Of a stretch of 41,318 nt of DNA, positions 15,653-24,823 are shown one piece after another. A program made the translations under genes and the position numbers. Source of the DNA: Aliarcobacter sp. GTDB lineage: Bacteria > Campylobacterota > Campylobacteria > Campylobacterales > Arcobacteraceae. Where the stretch lies: assembly GCA_017995775.1 (NCBI GenBank), contig JAGOIF010000008.1, positions 1-41,318 of the forward strand, in the 5' to 3' direction. Numbering within the stretch: the stretch's first letter is position 1; each line of letters starts with the position of its first letter. The notes beneath the pieces were generated by a model that saw only the letters and a list, made by a program, of their open reading frames with translations, had not been told where the DNA came from and did not search any database.

Positions 15653-15678
15653 AAAAAAGAGGAGAAATCCTCTTTTTT
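15653..15678. terminator. Bidirectional terminator between the carboxypeptidase and DUF2892 genes
   Basis: AAAAAAGAGGA (15653-15663) pairs with TCCTCTTTTTT (15668-15678) around a GAAA loop. The A run on one side and T run on the other let it work for both converging genes. Confidence 0.9.
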
Positions 15679-15690
15679 AGTATAAAAAAC

Positions 15691-15882
15691 TTACTTTGTT
15701 TTTGGAGTACACTTTTTTGTAATTATACATAAAGGACAAAAATCAGCAATTCCAGCAATTAATGGAATTACCCCTAAATAAAACCAAGGGTTATCTAAGA
15801 AAAATCCAACTGCTATTAAAACTAAACCTATTACAATTCTAAATGGTCTACAAAAATTTCTAAATTTATCAAAATTATTCAT
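15691..15882 (-). CDS. Small inner-membrane protein, DUF2892 (YgaP-like transmembrane domain)
   Basis: The 63-residue protein has R-P-F-R-I-V-I-G-L-V-L-I-A-V-G-F followed by W-F-Y-L-G-V-I-P-L-I-A-G-I and ends with C-P-L-C-I-I-T-K-K-C. This is the two-helix DUF2892 unit, known as the membrane domain attached to the rhodanese YgaP; here it stands alone. The cysteine pair at the C-terminal end is typical. Function is unproven, possibly linked to sulfur or thiol chemistry. AAAAAAGGAATTAT precedes the ATG. Confidence 0.85.
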   Translation of the reverse strand: MNNFDKFRNFCRPFRIVIGLVLIAVGFFLDNPWFYLGVIPLIAGIADFCPLCIITKKCTPKTK

Positions 15883-15944
15883 ATAATTCCTTTTTTCTTG
15901 AATTATGGTATAAGTAAACTTAATACTATATAAATAAGAAATAC

Positions 15945-16625
15945 TTATATATTAAATAGTTTTCTGTAATTCTCTTCTAATGGAGTTTTGTCTTTATAAT
16001 CAATAATCTCACCAATTTCAATCTCTATTTCTAGACCTTTTGTTCGATTATTTATTGCATCTTTTAAAACTTCATTAGCATTTGTTCTTATAAATACAGG
16101 TAATATTGGAAGCCTATTTTTTAATGCAACTAATCTTGCACCATCTTTAAAACTACTCAATGGTGTATTTTCTTTATTTCTTGTTCCTTCTGGAAAAATA
16201 AATATAGAATTACCAGAGGCTACAACTTCTTTTGTATCTTTAAAAAATGAGGACATATTAGCAGCTTCTCTATCAAGTAATATAGAGTTTGCATTTCTTG
16301 TAAATGTACCAAAAAATAGTGAGTTATAAAGCTCTTTTTTTGATACCCAAAAACCATATATCGATGAGTCTTTTAAAGCTAATTCAATAATAAGTGGATC
16401 TATTATACTTCTATGATTTGATACTAATAAATATTTCCCCTCTGTAGGGATATTTTCTTTATTTATAACTTTTACACTAATATTTAATTTTGAAAGTAAT
16501 ACTTGAGAATACTCTCTTCTTAAGTCGATTTTTTCTTTAGTCGTTTTTACTTTTTTTAATTTAAATCCATATTTATTTGTTAAGTATGTTGCATAAATGG
16601 CTATGCTTATTTGTTTTAGATTCAA
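15945..16625 (-). CDS. plsC: 1-acyl-sn-glycerol-3-phosphate acyltransferase (PlsC-type)
   Basis: PlsC adds the second acyl chain to lysophosphatidate at the inner membrane. The 226-residue protein has the catalytic H-x4-D in S-N-H-R-S-I-I-D-P and the substrate-binding F-P-E-G-T-R-N-K, the two key motifs of the family, plus V-A-L-K-N-R-L-P-I-L-P-V. The start is TTG at 16625, with AGGAG eight bases upstream. It lies 40 bases after sfsA on the same strand. A second, divergent PlsC-like domain occurs in the fusion protein at 18244-20370, so this copy is the better candidate for normal phospholipid synthesis. Confidence 0.88.
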   Translation of the reverse strand: MNLKQISIAIYATYLTNKYGFKLKKVKTTKEKIDLRREYSQVLLSKLNISVKVINKENIPTEGKYLLVSNHRSIIDPLIIELALKDSSIYGFWVSKKELYNSLFFGTFTRNANSILLDREAANMSSFFKDTKEVVASGNSIFIFPEGTRNKENTPLSSFKDGARLVALKNRLPILPVFIRTNANEVLKDAINNRTKGLEIEIEIGEIIDYKDKTPLEENYRKLFNI

Positions 16626-16665
16626 ATAAATGACTCCTGAATTTTTTTGCTAATTATATCTTGTT

Positions 16666-17397
16666 TTAAAAAATAATTGAGGAATATAAATCACTAACTT
16701 TGTAATTTAAAGATTTATTTATATAAATTTGCTCAGAATCTATGCTCGATTGATAAACCAAAACTTCAACTCCTTTTGATGTAACTTCTTCAAAAGTTTT
16801 GCAATATTTTTTATCTATTTGACAAGCTAGTCTAAAAGGCAAAGTATCTGTTCTTTGAATAACATATAACATTACGGCTCTATGACCTTGTTTTACCATC
16901 TCATAAAGCTCATTTAGATGTTTTTCACCTCTACTTGTAACGCTATCAGGAAAAGCTAAATAATCTTCTATTTTTAAACTCACACTTTTTACTTCAACGT
17001 AGCATTTTTTATTGATTGTTTCATTTGTATTTTCAAGTAAAATATCGATTCTACTATTTACTCCATACTTTTGTTCAGGTTTTAATGAGCTATATCCTTG
17101 AAGCTCTTTTATAAAACCATTTTGTATAGCCTCAATTGCTATTTTATTTGCAACACCTGTATTTGTACAGATTAAAATATCATCCATTTTTGTAAGTTCT
17201 AAAGTATATTTTAGTTTACGTTTAATATTATCATGAAAACTCACCCAAACATCACAGTTTTCTTTTATGCACGAAGTCATTGCACCACTATTTGGAACAT
17301 GGGCTGTAATTTGCTCACCATTTTCTAAAATAACATCTGCTAAAAATCTTTTGTATCTTTTTACTAAATTACCTTTTATAAGTTTTTCAAACTTCAT
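16666..17397 (-). CDS. sfsA: SfsA family protein (sugar fermentation stimulation protein / nuclease)
   Basis: The 243-residue length is typical. Family blocks are K-G-N-L-V-K-R-Y-K-R-F-L-A-D-V, H-V-P-N-S-G-A-M, V-N-S-R-I-D-I-L-L, Y-V-E-V-K-S-V-S (the nuclease-like E-x-K), F-P-D-S-V-T-S-R-G-x-K-H-L and A-V-M-L-Y-V-I-Q-R. SfsA proteins have an OB-fold plus a restriction-endonuclease-like domain; they were first linked to maltose gene expression in E. coli and are now listed as DNA/RNA nucleases, with no settled role. The start lies 20 bases after the M48 lipoprotein gene, in a likely operon. Confidence 0.92.
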   Translation of the reverse strand: MKFEKLIKGNLVKRYKRFLADVILENGEQITAHVPNSGAMTSCIKENCDVWVSFHDNIKRKLKYTLELTKMDDILICTNTGVANKIAIEAIQNGFIKELQGYSSLKPEQKYGVNSRIDILLENTNETINKKCYVEVKSVSLKIEDYLAFPDSVTSRGEKHLNELYEMVKQGHRAVMLYVIQRTDTLPFRLACQIDKKYCKTFEEVTSKGVEVLVYQSSIDSEQIYINKSLNYKVSDLYSSIIF

Positions 17398-17417
17398 TTA
17401 TTTATTTCTTCTAATTT

Positions 17418-18179
17418 TTAAGGTTGTTGATTTATTTTAGCAATTACTTTTTGGATATCTTGAATTCTTGTTGTAGAACTAGGGTGAGTTGAGAAGAAGT
17501 CACTTCCTTGAGTTTTACCAGCACTCATATTTTGCCAAAAATTAATAGCTTCATTTATATTGTAACCAGCTTTATGCATTAGATGAATTCCGATTTCATC
17601 GGCTTCACTTTCTTGCATTCTTCCATATGGAAGCATAACACCAACTTGAGTTCCAACACCATAAGTTTGGTTAAATAAATTTTGATATTGTGGTGCTGTT
17701 ACTCCTAATGCAACATTTCCTAAAACTTGTAAACCCTGTTGTACCATTGATGCGCTCATTCTTTCAGCTCCATGACGTGCAAGTGCATGAGAGATTTCGT
17801 GAGAAATTACTGTTGCTAATTGATCATCATTTTTTGCAATTTTTAAAATTCCTGTATAAACTACAACTTTTCCACCTGGTAGACAAAAAGCATTTACATC
17901 ATCACTTTGAACAAGGTTGAATTCCCAATTGAAATCACTTCTATTAGCTACTTTTGCGATTCTTGCACCAATGTTTTTAACTCTATTTGCATCATTTGTT
18001 CCTGTTATAACTTTTGATTCAGATAATGTTTCTTTATAAGATTTTTCGCCCAATGCAAGCTCTTCTTTTGGTGACATAAAAATCATCTGAGATCGATTTG
18101 TGTAGGGAGTTTTGTGAGTACATCCAGCTATTATAATTAAACTTAGTGTTACTAAACTTATGTTTTTTACAAGTTTCAT
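17418..18179 (-). CDS. M48-family metalloprotease lipoprotein (LoiP/BepA-like)
   Basis: The protein is a 253-residue zinc protease anchored by a lipid. The N-terminus has a lysine-bearing signal and the lipobox I-I-A-G-C. The catalytic motif is V-I-S-H-E-I-S-H-A-L-A-R-H-G-A (HExxH), and the third ligand is in E-S-E-A-D-E-I-G. G-G-K-V-V-V-Y-T-G-I and F-S-T-H-P-S-S-T-T-R are family blocks. LoiP/YggG-like proteases of this size act in periplasmic or outer-membrane quality control; the substrate is unknown here. AAGGATGCAAAT precedes the ATG. An unusually long A+T-rich inverted repeat lies just upstream. Confidence 0.9.
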   Translation of the reverse strand: MKLVKNISLVTLSLIIIAGCTHKTPYTNRSQMIFMSPKEELALGEKSYKETLSESKVITGTNDANRVKNIGARIAKVANRSDFNWEFNLVQSDDVNAFCLPGGKVVVYTGILKIAKNDDQLATVISHEISHALARHGAERMSASMVQQGLQVLGNVALGVTAPQYQNLFNQTYGVGTQVGVMLPYGRMQESEADEIGIHLMHKAGYNINEAINFWQNMSAGKTQGSDFFSTHPSSTTRIQDIQKVIAKINQQP

Positions 18180-18207
18180 ATTTGCATCCTTGATAATAAA
18201 TTTCTGT

Positions 18208-18246
18208 TAATCTATTCTATAATAAATATTATTATAAAATAGATTA
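18208..18246. repeat. 39-base A+T-rich inverted repeat
   Basis: Arms of 18 bases (18208-18225 and 18229-18246) are complementary with one mismatch around a three-base centre. The right arm includes the stop codon of the fusion gene. The repeat separates the beta-oxidation cluster from the M48 gene on the same strand. It has no T run, so a classical terminator is unlikely; TATAAT-like sequences occur on both strands, so an operator-promoter or an mRNA-end hairpin is possible. Confidence 0.5.
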
Positions 18247-20370
18247 TAGCTTTCCTTCATTGATAAAACTCAAGATATAATCGTATAAACCATCTGTATT
18301 TTCATTTACAATTACGTGTTTTGACGAATTTATCATTTTTAGTTTTTTAAATCTTGATTCTATTTTTTCATAAATTTCATGGGCAGAACTTGGATTTACA
18401 ACAGGGTCATCTTTTCCTTGAATTATTAAAATGGGTTTTTTTATTTTGTGCAGATTTTTTTTAATTTTATCCATTAGTAAACTTAATTGTTCGATTGAAC
18501 TTACATAATGTTTATTATAGTTTATTTGTGGATTTTCAGGAAAATTATCTATATATTCTTTTGCATATTTATTTTCATTAAAAACTTTTACAATATCATT
18601 CCAAAATGAAATAGCAGGAAGTAAAGTTTTAATTCTCAAATCATTTAAATGTAAGGCTGCATTTATACAAACTAAACTAACAAACTCTTTGTACTGTTTT
18701 TTGGTGCTTAATAAAGCTAACAATCCACCCGTTGAAAATCCTACAATATAAACTTTTTTATATTGCAATGATGCAATTGTAATAGACCTTGAAACAGATT
18801 TATACCAATCTTGCCAAGTTTTTGTTTTTAAATCCTCAGGCACAGTTCCATGACCTGATAATCGTGGAGTTATTACATTGAAATTATTTTCATTTAAAAA
18901 AAGAGCTAGATTTTGCATCTCTTTTGGAGCTGAAGAAAAACCATGAACTACAATAACACAACTATTTGAATTTATATTTTCAAAATAATTAGTAGTTCCT
19001 ATATCTTTTGCTTTGATGTCTTTATTATTTTCGAATTTTTCATAAGAGTTCTCAAACTCTTCTTTTTCTTCACATTTTAGAATTTCTGCTAGTTCAATAT
19101 TATTTTCGAACTCTTTTTTTAAAAGAAGATCTTTTACCATATTTACAATATCATCTTGGGCTAAAATTTCATTTAAAATTACCCTTAAAATATTTTTCAA
19201 TCTTATTGTATGGTGGGTGAAAGAATTTGCCAAAACCTCTTTGTTTATAAGATATCTATCGCAATGTATTTCATGTATTTGTAGTATATTATTTTTGATT
19301 GCAACTTTTAAAATATCATCAAAAGCTTCGAATTTTTCATATGAAATTAAATAGATTAAATCTTTATTTATTGATTCATCATAAGGTAGATTTTTTTCTT
19401 TTATTTTGGAAAAAACAATATAAATTAATCTTTTAAAATATTCAAGTTCAATCTCTTCTTTTGGAAATAAAAAAAGAATTAAAGTAAAAATATGATCAAA
19501 ACTTATAGTTAAAGATTCATAAATTTTATTCATAAAATCGTGAGTTACGTCATATCTTAAACTATTTAATATCTCTTCTTGTAATAAACCTTTAGAATAA
19601 AGAGGTTCAAGAAGTTTTTTTGTAGAAATAGGTTCTAAAATCCTTATGATAATTTTTGAATTTAAAATTAAATTACCTTCTATTTCAATCTCTTCTTTAA
19701 AGTTATCTCCAATATCATCTAAAAGTTTTTCAGCCATATCAACTAGAAAATTTCTTCCATTTCTAAGTTTTGAATAACTTATATTAATAGGTACAATCAT
19801 CGTTTCATTGGGAGTTATTTCACTACAATCGTTTATAAAATATTTTTCACTAAACTCATCATAATTTTCAAGTTTTCTTTCAAAATATTTTTCTCTAAAA
19901 AATTCAGAGCTCAAGGCAAAAACAGCCGCTCCTGTATAAACTCTTTGGCAAGTTTCATCAATTTTTACACAAAAAATATTATCGATTTTTGTAATATCTT
20001 TTGCTTTTACCATTATTCCTTCTGGAAAAATCATCCAATTTTTACAAGAAGTTATTAAATCGCCAATAATATGTTCATTTCTATTTATTTCACTTTTTTT
20101 CATAGCTCCTAAATTTTTTAAGAAATTTCCAAAATATGATTTAAATAATGAATCATCGGCGATTACTCCTACTTTTTTATTTGTAAGATTATATAAAGTA
20201 TAAGGAACAAGCATCGCTTCTATTCTTGTAAAATGATTTGCAACAAACATTATTGGGTTATTTTTGGGAATGTTTTCTATTCCTTTTACTTCAATATTTG
20301 CATTAAGAATTTTTTCTAATAAACTTAAAACATAACCATTTGTGTTTATTAGCAAATCATTTTGAATCAT
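18244..20370 (-). CDS. PlsC-like acyltransferase / alpha-beta hydrolase fusion protein
   Basis: This 708-residue protein joins two domains. The N-terminal part (to about residue 230) is an acyltransferase fold with F-V-A-N-H-F-T-R-I-E-A-M and F-P-E-G-I-M-V-K. Its first motif is H-x4-E, not the usual H-x4-D. A helical, charged middle of about 230 residues shows no motif I know. From about 470 an alpha/beta hydrolase follows: V-V-H-G-F-S-S-A-P oxyanion block, nucleophile serine in G-F-S-T-G-G, Asp in G-K-D-D-P-V-V and His in S-S-K-H-V-I. It resembles monoacylglycerol lipase/carboxylesterase types. It ends the beta-oxidation operon (4-base overlap with fadE), so it may release fatty acids from, or move them to, glycerolipids. 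The exact reaction is unknown. Confidence 0.85.
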   Translation of the reverse strand: MIQNDLLINTNGYVLSLLEKILNANIEVKGIENIPKNNPIMFVANHFTRIEAMLVPYTLYNLTNKKVGVIADDSLFKSYFGNFLKNLGAMKKSEINRNEHIIGDLITSCKNWMIFPEGIMVKAKDITKIDNIFCVKIDETCQRVYTGAAVFALSSEFFREKYFERKLENYDEFSEKYFINDCSEITPNETMIVPINISYSKLRNGRNFLVDMAEKLLDDIGDNFKEEIEIEGNLILNSKIIIRILEPISTKKLLEPLYSKGLLQEEILNSLRYDVTHDFMNKIYESLTISFDHIFTLILFLFPKEEIELEYFKRLIYIVFSKIKEKNLPYDESINKDLIYLISYEKFEAFDDILKVAIKNNILQIHEIHCDRYLINKEVLANSFTHHTIRLKNILRVILNEILAQDDIVNMVKDLLLKKEFENNIELAEILKCEEKEEFENSYEKFENNKDIKAKDIGTTNYFENINSNSCVIVVHGFSSAPKEMQNLALFLNENNFNVITPRLSGHGTVPEDLKTKTWQDWYKSVSRSITIASLQYKKVYIVGFSTGGLLALLSTKKQYKEFVSLVCINAALHLNDLRIKTLLPAISFWNDIVKVFNENKYAKEYIDNFPENPQINYNKHYVSSIEQLSLLMDKIKKNLHKIKKPILIIQGKDDPVVNPSSAHEIYEKIESRFKKLKMINSSKHVIVNENTDGLYDYILSFINEGKL

Positions 20371-22727
20371 CGTAAATTCCTATATTCATTAGCTTCAAAA
20401 GAATCTACACTTATTACTTCTTGTTTTAAAGCATGAGCTTCAAGCATTTTTTCTATTTCTTCTTTTGATAAAAGATTTTTTTCTAAAAGTTCATTTATCA
20501 TATTTTCTGAACTATCTTTTTTAATAGTTTCATTTTTAATTGCTTCTTTTAATATTTTAAAGCTGTTTTGTGACTCTTTATTTTGTTTAACTGCTTCTTG
20601 AATTTTTGCTAATCTATCATTTTTATTTTTTGAGATAAATAAAGCAGAAGTCATATTTTGTAAATAATCTTGATTATTTAATGTTTTTACAATTTTTTCA
20701 TTTAATGAATCTTTTGCTTTTATAGAAAAAGGATTGATTTTTGCTAATGGAAGTAAATATCCTAAATAACCAATATTTGTAATAATTTCTTCCCTTGCTA
20801 TTTGAATTTCATTAAAACAATAATTACAAACATAATCAACTAATAGTTCATCTTTTGGATTTGGATTATTTTCAAACTCTCTTAAAGTTGCTGTTATTAA
20901 ATAACAGTTTGATAAAATATCTCCAAATCTAGCACTTATATTTTCTCTTTTTTTCAAACTTGGACCTAAAATTCCTAAAGCAACATTTGTTAAAAGTGTA
21001 AATTCAGCACTAACCCAAGTTAGTTTTTGTTTGTATCTTTTGAAATGTCCTTTTTGACAACTTATTTGTCCCCTTGAGAAATAATAAACTAAAGATTTGC
21101 AAAAAGAGTTAAAAACTAAACCAATATGTGAGAAAAATGCGTCATCAAAATTTTCTACATTATTGTTTTTTAATGCTGTTATTTGTTTATAAATATATGG
21201 ATGAGATTTTATTAATCCTTGTCCAAATTGCATTAAATTTCTTGTTAAAATATTTGCACCTTCAACTGTAATTGAAATAGGAAGAGCAAAATATGCATGG
21301 GCTAAAAGGTTGTTTTCACCTCTAATTATTGCACTTCCTCCTAAAACATCCATTGCATCATTTATTACAGTTCTGAATTTTTCAGTTGCATGATATTTCA
21401 TAATAGAGTTTATAACACCTGGTTTTACTCCATCATCAATGGCATCTAAAGTATAGTTTCTTGAAGCATTTAGCATATAAGTAAATGCTGCAATTTTCGC
21501 AATTTTTTCTTCAACACCTTCAAAATGATTTATACTTAAACCAAATTGTTCTCTTAATTGACAATATGAAGCCACTACATTAAGTGCTAATTTACTTCCA
21601 CCTAAACTAACACTAGGAAGTGAAATTCCACGTCCGATTGATAAAGATTCAACAAGCATTTGCCAACCTTTTCCAATACCTTGTGTTTCGCCTATTATAT
21701 TTTCTAAATCAATAATTACATTTTTCCCGTAAAGTGGAGAGTTTATAAAAGGAATTCCAAGAGGATCGTGTCTTTTTGAATTATCAACACCTTTTGTTTT
21801 AGCATCAATAACAGCAAAAGTGATTCCTAAATCTTCAACATCACCTAATAAATGATCAGGATCTTTTAAAACAAAAGCAAGACCAATAAGTGTTGCAATA
21901 TTTCCTAAAGTAATATATCTTTTTTCAAAATTTAATTTAATTTTGATAGTTCCATTTTCATGTTTAAATAAAATACCATTTGATGAAATAGAAGTAGCAT
22001 CACTTCCTGCGTTTGGTTCTGTTAATCCAAAACATGGCACTTGAATCCCATGTGCTAAATCACTTAAATATCTCTCTTTTTGTTTTGTTGTTCCATGTTT
22101 TAAAATTAACTCAGCAGGACCAAGTGAATTTGGAACCATAATAGTAATTGCTAAAACTTGTGATCTTGAAACTAATTTTTCAATAACCCTTGAGTGCATT
22201 GTTGCACTAAATCCAAGTCCACCAAACTCTTTTGGAATAATCATCCCAAAGAATTTTTTATCTTTGATAAATTGCCAAACATCAGGTCTTAAATCTCTTG
22301 CTTGAAAGATTTCCCAATCTGTTGTCATTTCACAAAGTTGTTCAACTTCATTATCTAAAAAATCTTGTTCTTCTTGTGTTAAAGTTATGATTTTTTGAGC
22401 ATTTATTTGTTTGAAATCTACTTTTGCATTAAAAAAATCAGCTTCAACCCAGTTTGTTCCAGCTTGAAGTGCTGCCTCTTCTGTTTGGGATATTTTTGGT
22501 AATAAACCATTTTTATTTATAAAACTTACAAGCTTAGAAGTTATTATTTTTATTCTAAAACTAGGTATTACAAAAATTGCACCTAAAATAATAAATATAC
22601 TCCAAAATATTGTGCCAACATCAAAGAATATTCCACTATAAATTCCAACTAAAGCAAAATAGCTATATAAAGGAAATGAATAAAATCCAAAAACCAATAT
22701 GATTAATAATAAAATTAATGCTTCCAT
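20367..22727 (-). CDS. fadE: Acyl-CoA dehydrogenase, FadE type
   Basis: FadE oxidises acyl-CoA to trans-2-enoyl-CoA with FAD, the first oxidation of the beta-oxidation cycle. The 786-residue protein is of the long FadE type (E. coli FadE has 814): two to three N-terminal membrane helices (residues about 3-55), then the dehydrogenase core with F-G-L-T-E-P-N-A-G-S-D, G-R-G-I-S-L-P-S, R-E-Q-F-G, V-L-G-G-S-A-I-I-R-G and V-E-G-A-N-I-L-T-R-N-L. The C-terminal 250 residues are the FadE-specific DUF1974-like extension. AGGAGTTGATTT precedes the ATG. It overlaps the multifunctional gene by 13 bases and the fusion gene by 4, so all are one transcript. Confidence 0.93.
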   Translation of the reverse strand: MEALILLLIILVFGFYSFPLYSYFALVGIYSGIFFDVGTIFWSIFIILGAIFVIPSFRIKIITSKLVSFINKNGLLPKISQTEEAALQAGTNWVEADFFNAKVDFKQINAQKIITLTQEEQDFLDNEVEQLCEMTTDWEIFQARDLRPDVWQFIKDKKFFGMIIPKEFGGLGFSATMHSRVIEKLVSRSQVLAITIMVPNSLGPAELILKHGTTKQKERYLSDLAHGIQVPCFGLTEPNAGSDATSISSNGILFKHENGTIKIKLNFEKRYITLGNIATLIGLAFVLKDPDHLLGDVEDLGITFAVIDAKTKGVDNSKRHDPLGIPFINSPLYGKNVIIDLENIIGETQGIGKGWQMLVESLSIGRGISLPSVSLGGSKLALNVVASYCQLREQFGLSINHFEGVEEKIAKIAAFTYMLNASRNYTLDAIDDGVKPGVINSIMKYHATEKFRTVINDAMDVLGGSAIIRGENNLLAHAYFALPISITVEGANILTRNLMQFGQGLIKSHPYIYKQITALKNNNVENFDDAFFSHIGLVFNSFCKSLVYYFSRGQISCQKGHFKRYKQKLTWVSAEFTLLTNVALGILGPSLKKRENISARFGDILSNCYLITATLREFENNPNPKDELLVDYVCNYCFNEIQIAREEIITNIGYLGYLLPLAKINPFSIKAKDSLNEKIVKTLNNQDYLQNMTSALFISKNKNDRLAKIQEAVKQNKESQNSFKILKEAIKNETIKKDSSENMINELLEKNLLSKEEIEKMLEAHALKQEVISVDSFEANEYRNLR

Positions 22728-24820
22728 AAATCAACTCCTGTTTCAAAATCTTCATATTCTTCAACTAATTTAATTAATAAATTAGATGGAGTAAATCTGC
22801 TTCCATACTCTTTTTCAAAAGTTCTTAGGGATTCTAAGATGTTTTTTAATCCAATGTCATTTGCATAAGATAATAATCCACCTTTGTAAGCTGGGAATCC
22901 AGTTCCTGTAATCATTGCAAAATCGATAATAGAAGCATCGCTTACAATGTTTTCTTCCAAGCATCTTGAAGCTTCATTTATCATAATATAAATACATCTT
23001 TGAACGATTTGCTCATCTTCAAAAATCTTAGTATTATTTTGTATCATTGAAGTTACATGGGTATTTACGTATTTATCTTTTCCATCATATTCATAAAAAC
23101 CAGCTTTTGTTTTAAGACCTAAAAATTTCGCATCATTCATTTTTTCAATAATTGAAGCAATTGGCATTCTGCTTCCATAGGCTTCATTTAAAATTTTTGC
23201 AACTTTATATCCTATATCAATTCCAACTGTATCAGCAAGGGTAAATGGACCCATAGGCATACCGAAATCTTTTATTAAAGAGTCAATTTTTTCTATTTTT
23301 GAACCTTCTTCTAATATAAATGCAGCTTCATTTAAATATGGAAGAAGTATTCTATTTACTATAAAACCAGCACAATCACCTACTAAAATAGGTGTTTTTC
23401 CAGCTGTTATTAATAACTCAAATACTTTATTTATAGTCTCTTTTGAAGTATTTGAAGTGGGAATTACTTCAACAAGTGGCATTAAATTTACAGGATTAAA
23501 AAAGTGAACTCCAAGGAAGTTTTCTTTATTTTTTATTTCACTTGCTAATTTTTCTATTGAAATTGAAGAGGTATTTGTTGCAATTATTGCATTTTCATTT
23601 ACAATATTTTCAATTTGTTTATATGTATCTTTTTTTGTTTCTTCATCTTCAATAATTGCTTCAATAATAAAATCAAAATTTTTAAAACCATTAAATTTAT
23701 CTGTATATGAAATTTTATTTAGTTTAAAATCAACTTCATTTTTTGTCATTTTTCTTGATTTAATTAAATAATCATAAATTTTTGATACATCTTTTATAAT
23801 TTCATTTGCATGGGAAATATCTCTTATTTTTATTCTTACATCATTTAAATATTTTGAAAACAACCAAATTATTCCTTTTCCCATAACTCCATTTCCAAGA
23901 ACAACGGCATTTGATATTGGGTTTTGTGTTTTTTCAAAGTTCTTATTTAATTTTTCAAAAAGAAAAAATAGTTTTATCATATTTTTTGATTCTTTTGTAA
24001 TTGCAAGTTTTGCAAACTCTCTTGCTTCTACTTTTATTGAATCTTCAAACTCTTTATTTATAGTAGCTCTTATTACTTCTAAAGCTACAAAAGGAGCTTG
24101 GAAATCCTTATTTACTTTATTGAGTAAACCTTTTAAAGTTTTATTAAAAACAATTTCATTTAAAGGAGCATAGTTTAAAAGATTGAAATCAATTCTTTTT
24201 TCTATTGTTCCATAAATAGCCTTTTTTATAAAATCATCCAACATAAACTCTTTTTGGGCATCATCAAAAATAATATCAGCTAAATTTAATTTGTAAGCTT
24301 TTTTTGCATCTATTGTTTTTCCAGTTAAAATTAAATCTAAAGCAGCAACAAGTCCTATTATTTTAGGAGCTCTAATTGTTCCTGCAAATCCTGGAAATAT
24401 TCCTAGTTTTATCTCTGGAAATGCTAGTTTTGTTTTAGGATTTGTAGTAATTACTCTATATTTACAAGCAAGGGCAAGTTCAAGCCCACCACCCATACAA
24501 GCGCCATTTATATAAGCAATTGTTGGAATTGTTAGGTTTTCAAGTTTGTTAAATATTTGATGAACTTCCATTAAAGAGTCATAAACTTCTTTTTCATCTT
24601 TTAATTTTTCAATCTCTTTAATATCAGCACCTGCAATAAAAATATCTTTTTTTGCACTATCTATTACTAAAGCTTTTATTGAAGAATCATCTTTTATAAT
24701 GTTAAGTTTTTCATCAAACTCTTTTAAAATCTCAAATGATAATTTATTTACTTTTTCATTTTCTAAATCGAAAATAATTCTTGCAACATTTTGATTAATT
24801 TCTAAAACTATATTACTCAT
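22715..24820 (-). CDS. fadJ: Multifunctional fatty-acid oxidation protein (enoyl-CoA hydratase / 3-hydroxyacyl-CoA dehydrogenase), FadJ/FadB-like
   Basis: The 701-residue protein hydrates enoyl-CoA and oxidises the 3-hydroxyacyl-CoA with NAD+. The crotonase half has F-I-A-G-A-D-I-K-E, N-G-A-C-M-G-G-G-L-E-L-A-L-A and L-G-I-F-P-G-F-A-G-T. The dehydrogenase half begins at about 305 with V-V-L-G-N-G-V-M-G-K-G-I, then T-N-T-S-S-I-S, the catalytic region L-G-V-H-F-F-N-P, V-G-D-C-A-G-F-I-V-N-R and G-M-P-M-G-P-F-T-L-A-D. Four bases separate it from the thiolase gene. FadJ and FadB are not separable by eye; the adjacent FadI-like thiolase favours the FadIJ naming. GGAGGTATAAAAT precedes the ATG. Confidence 0.92.
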   Translation of the reverse strand: MSNIVLEINQNVARIIFDLENEKVNKLSFEILKEFDEKLNIIKDDSSIKALVIDSAKKDIFIAGADIKEIEKLKDEKEVYDSLMEVHQIFNKLENLTIPTIAYINGACMGGGLELALACKYRVITTNPKTKLAFPEIKLGIFPGFAGTIRAPKIIGLVAALDLILTGKTIDAKKAYKLNLADIIFDDAQKEFMLDDFIKKAIYGTIEKRIDFNLLNYAPLNEIVFNKTLKGLLNKVNKDFQAPFVALEVIRATINKEFEDSIKVEAREFAKLAITKESKNMIKLFFLFEKLNKNFEKTQNPISNAVVLGNGVMGKGIIWLFSKYLNDVRIKIRDISHANEIIKDVSKIYDYLIKSRKMTKNEVDFKLNKISYTDKFNGFKNFDFIIEAIIEDEETKKDTYKQIENIVNENAIIATNTSSISIEKLASEIKNKENFLGVHFFNPVNLMPLVEVIPTSNTSKETINKVFELLITAGKTPILVGDCAGFIVNRILLPYLNEAAFILEEGSKIEKIDSLIKDFGMPMGPFTLADTVGIDIGYKVAKILNEAYGSRMPIASIIEKMNDAKFLGLKTKAGFYEYDGKDKYVNTHVTSMIQNNTKIFEDEQIVQRCIYIMINEASRCLEENIVSDASIIDFAMITGTGFPAYKGGLLSYANDIGLKNILESLRTFEKEYGSRFTPSNLLIKLVEEYEDFETGVDLWKH

Positions 24821-24823
24821 ATT

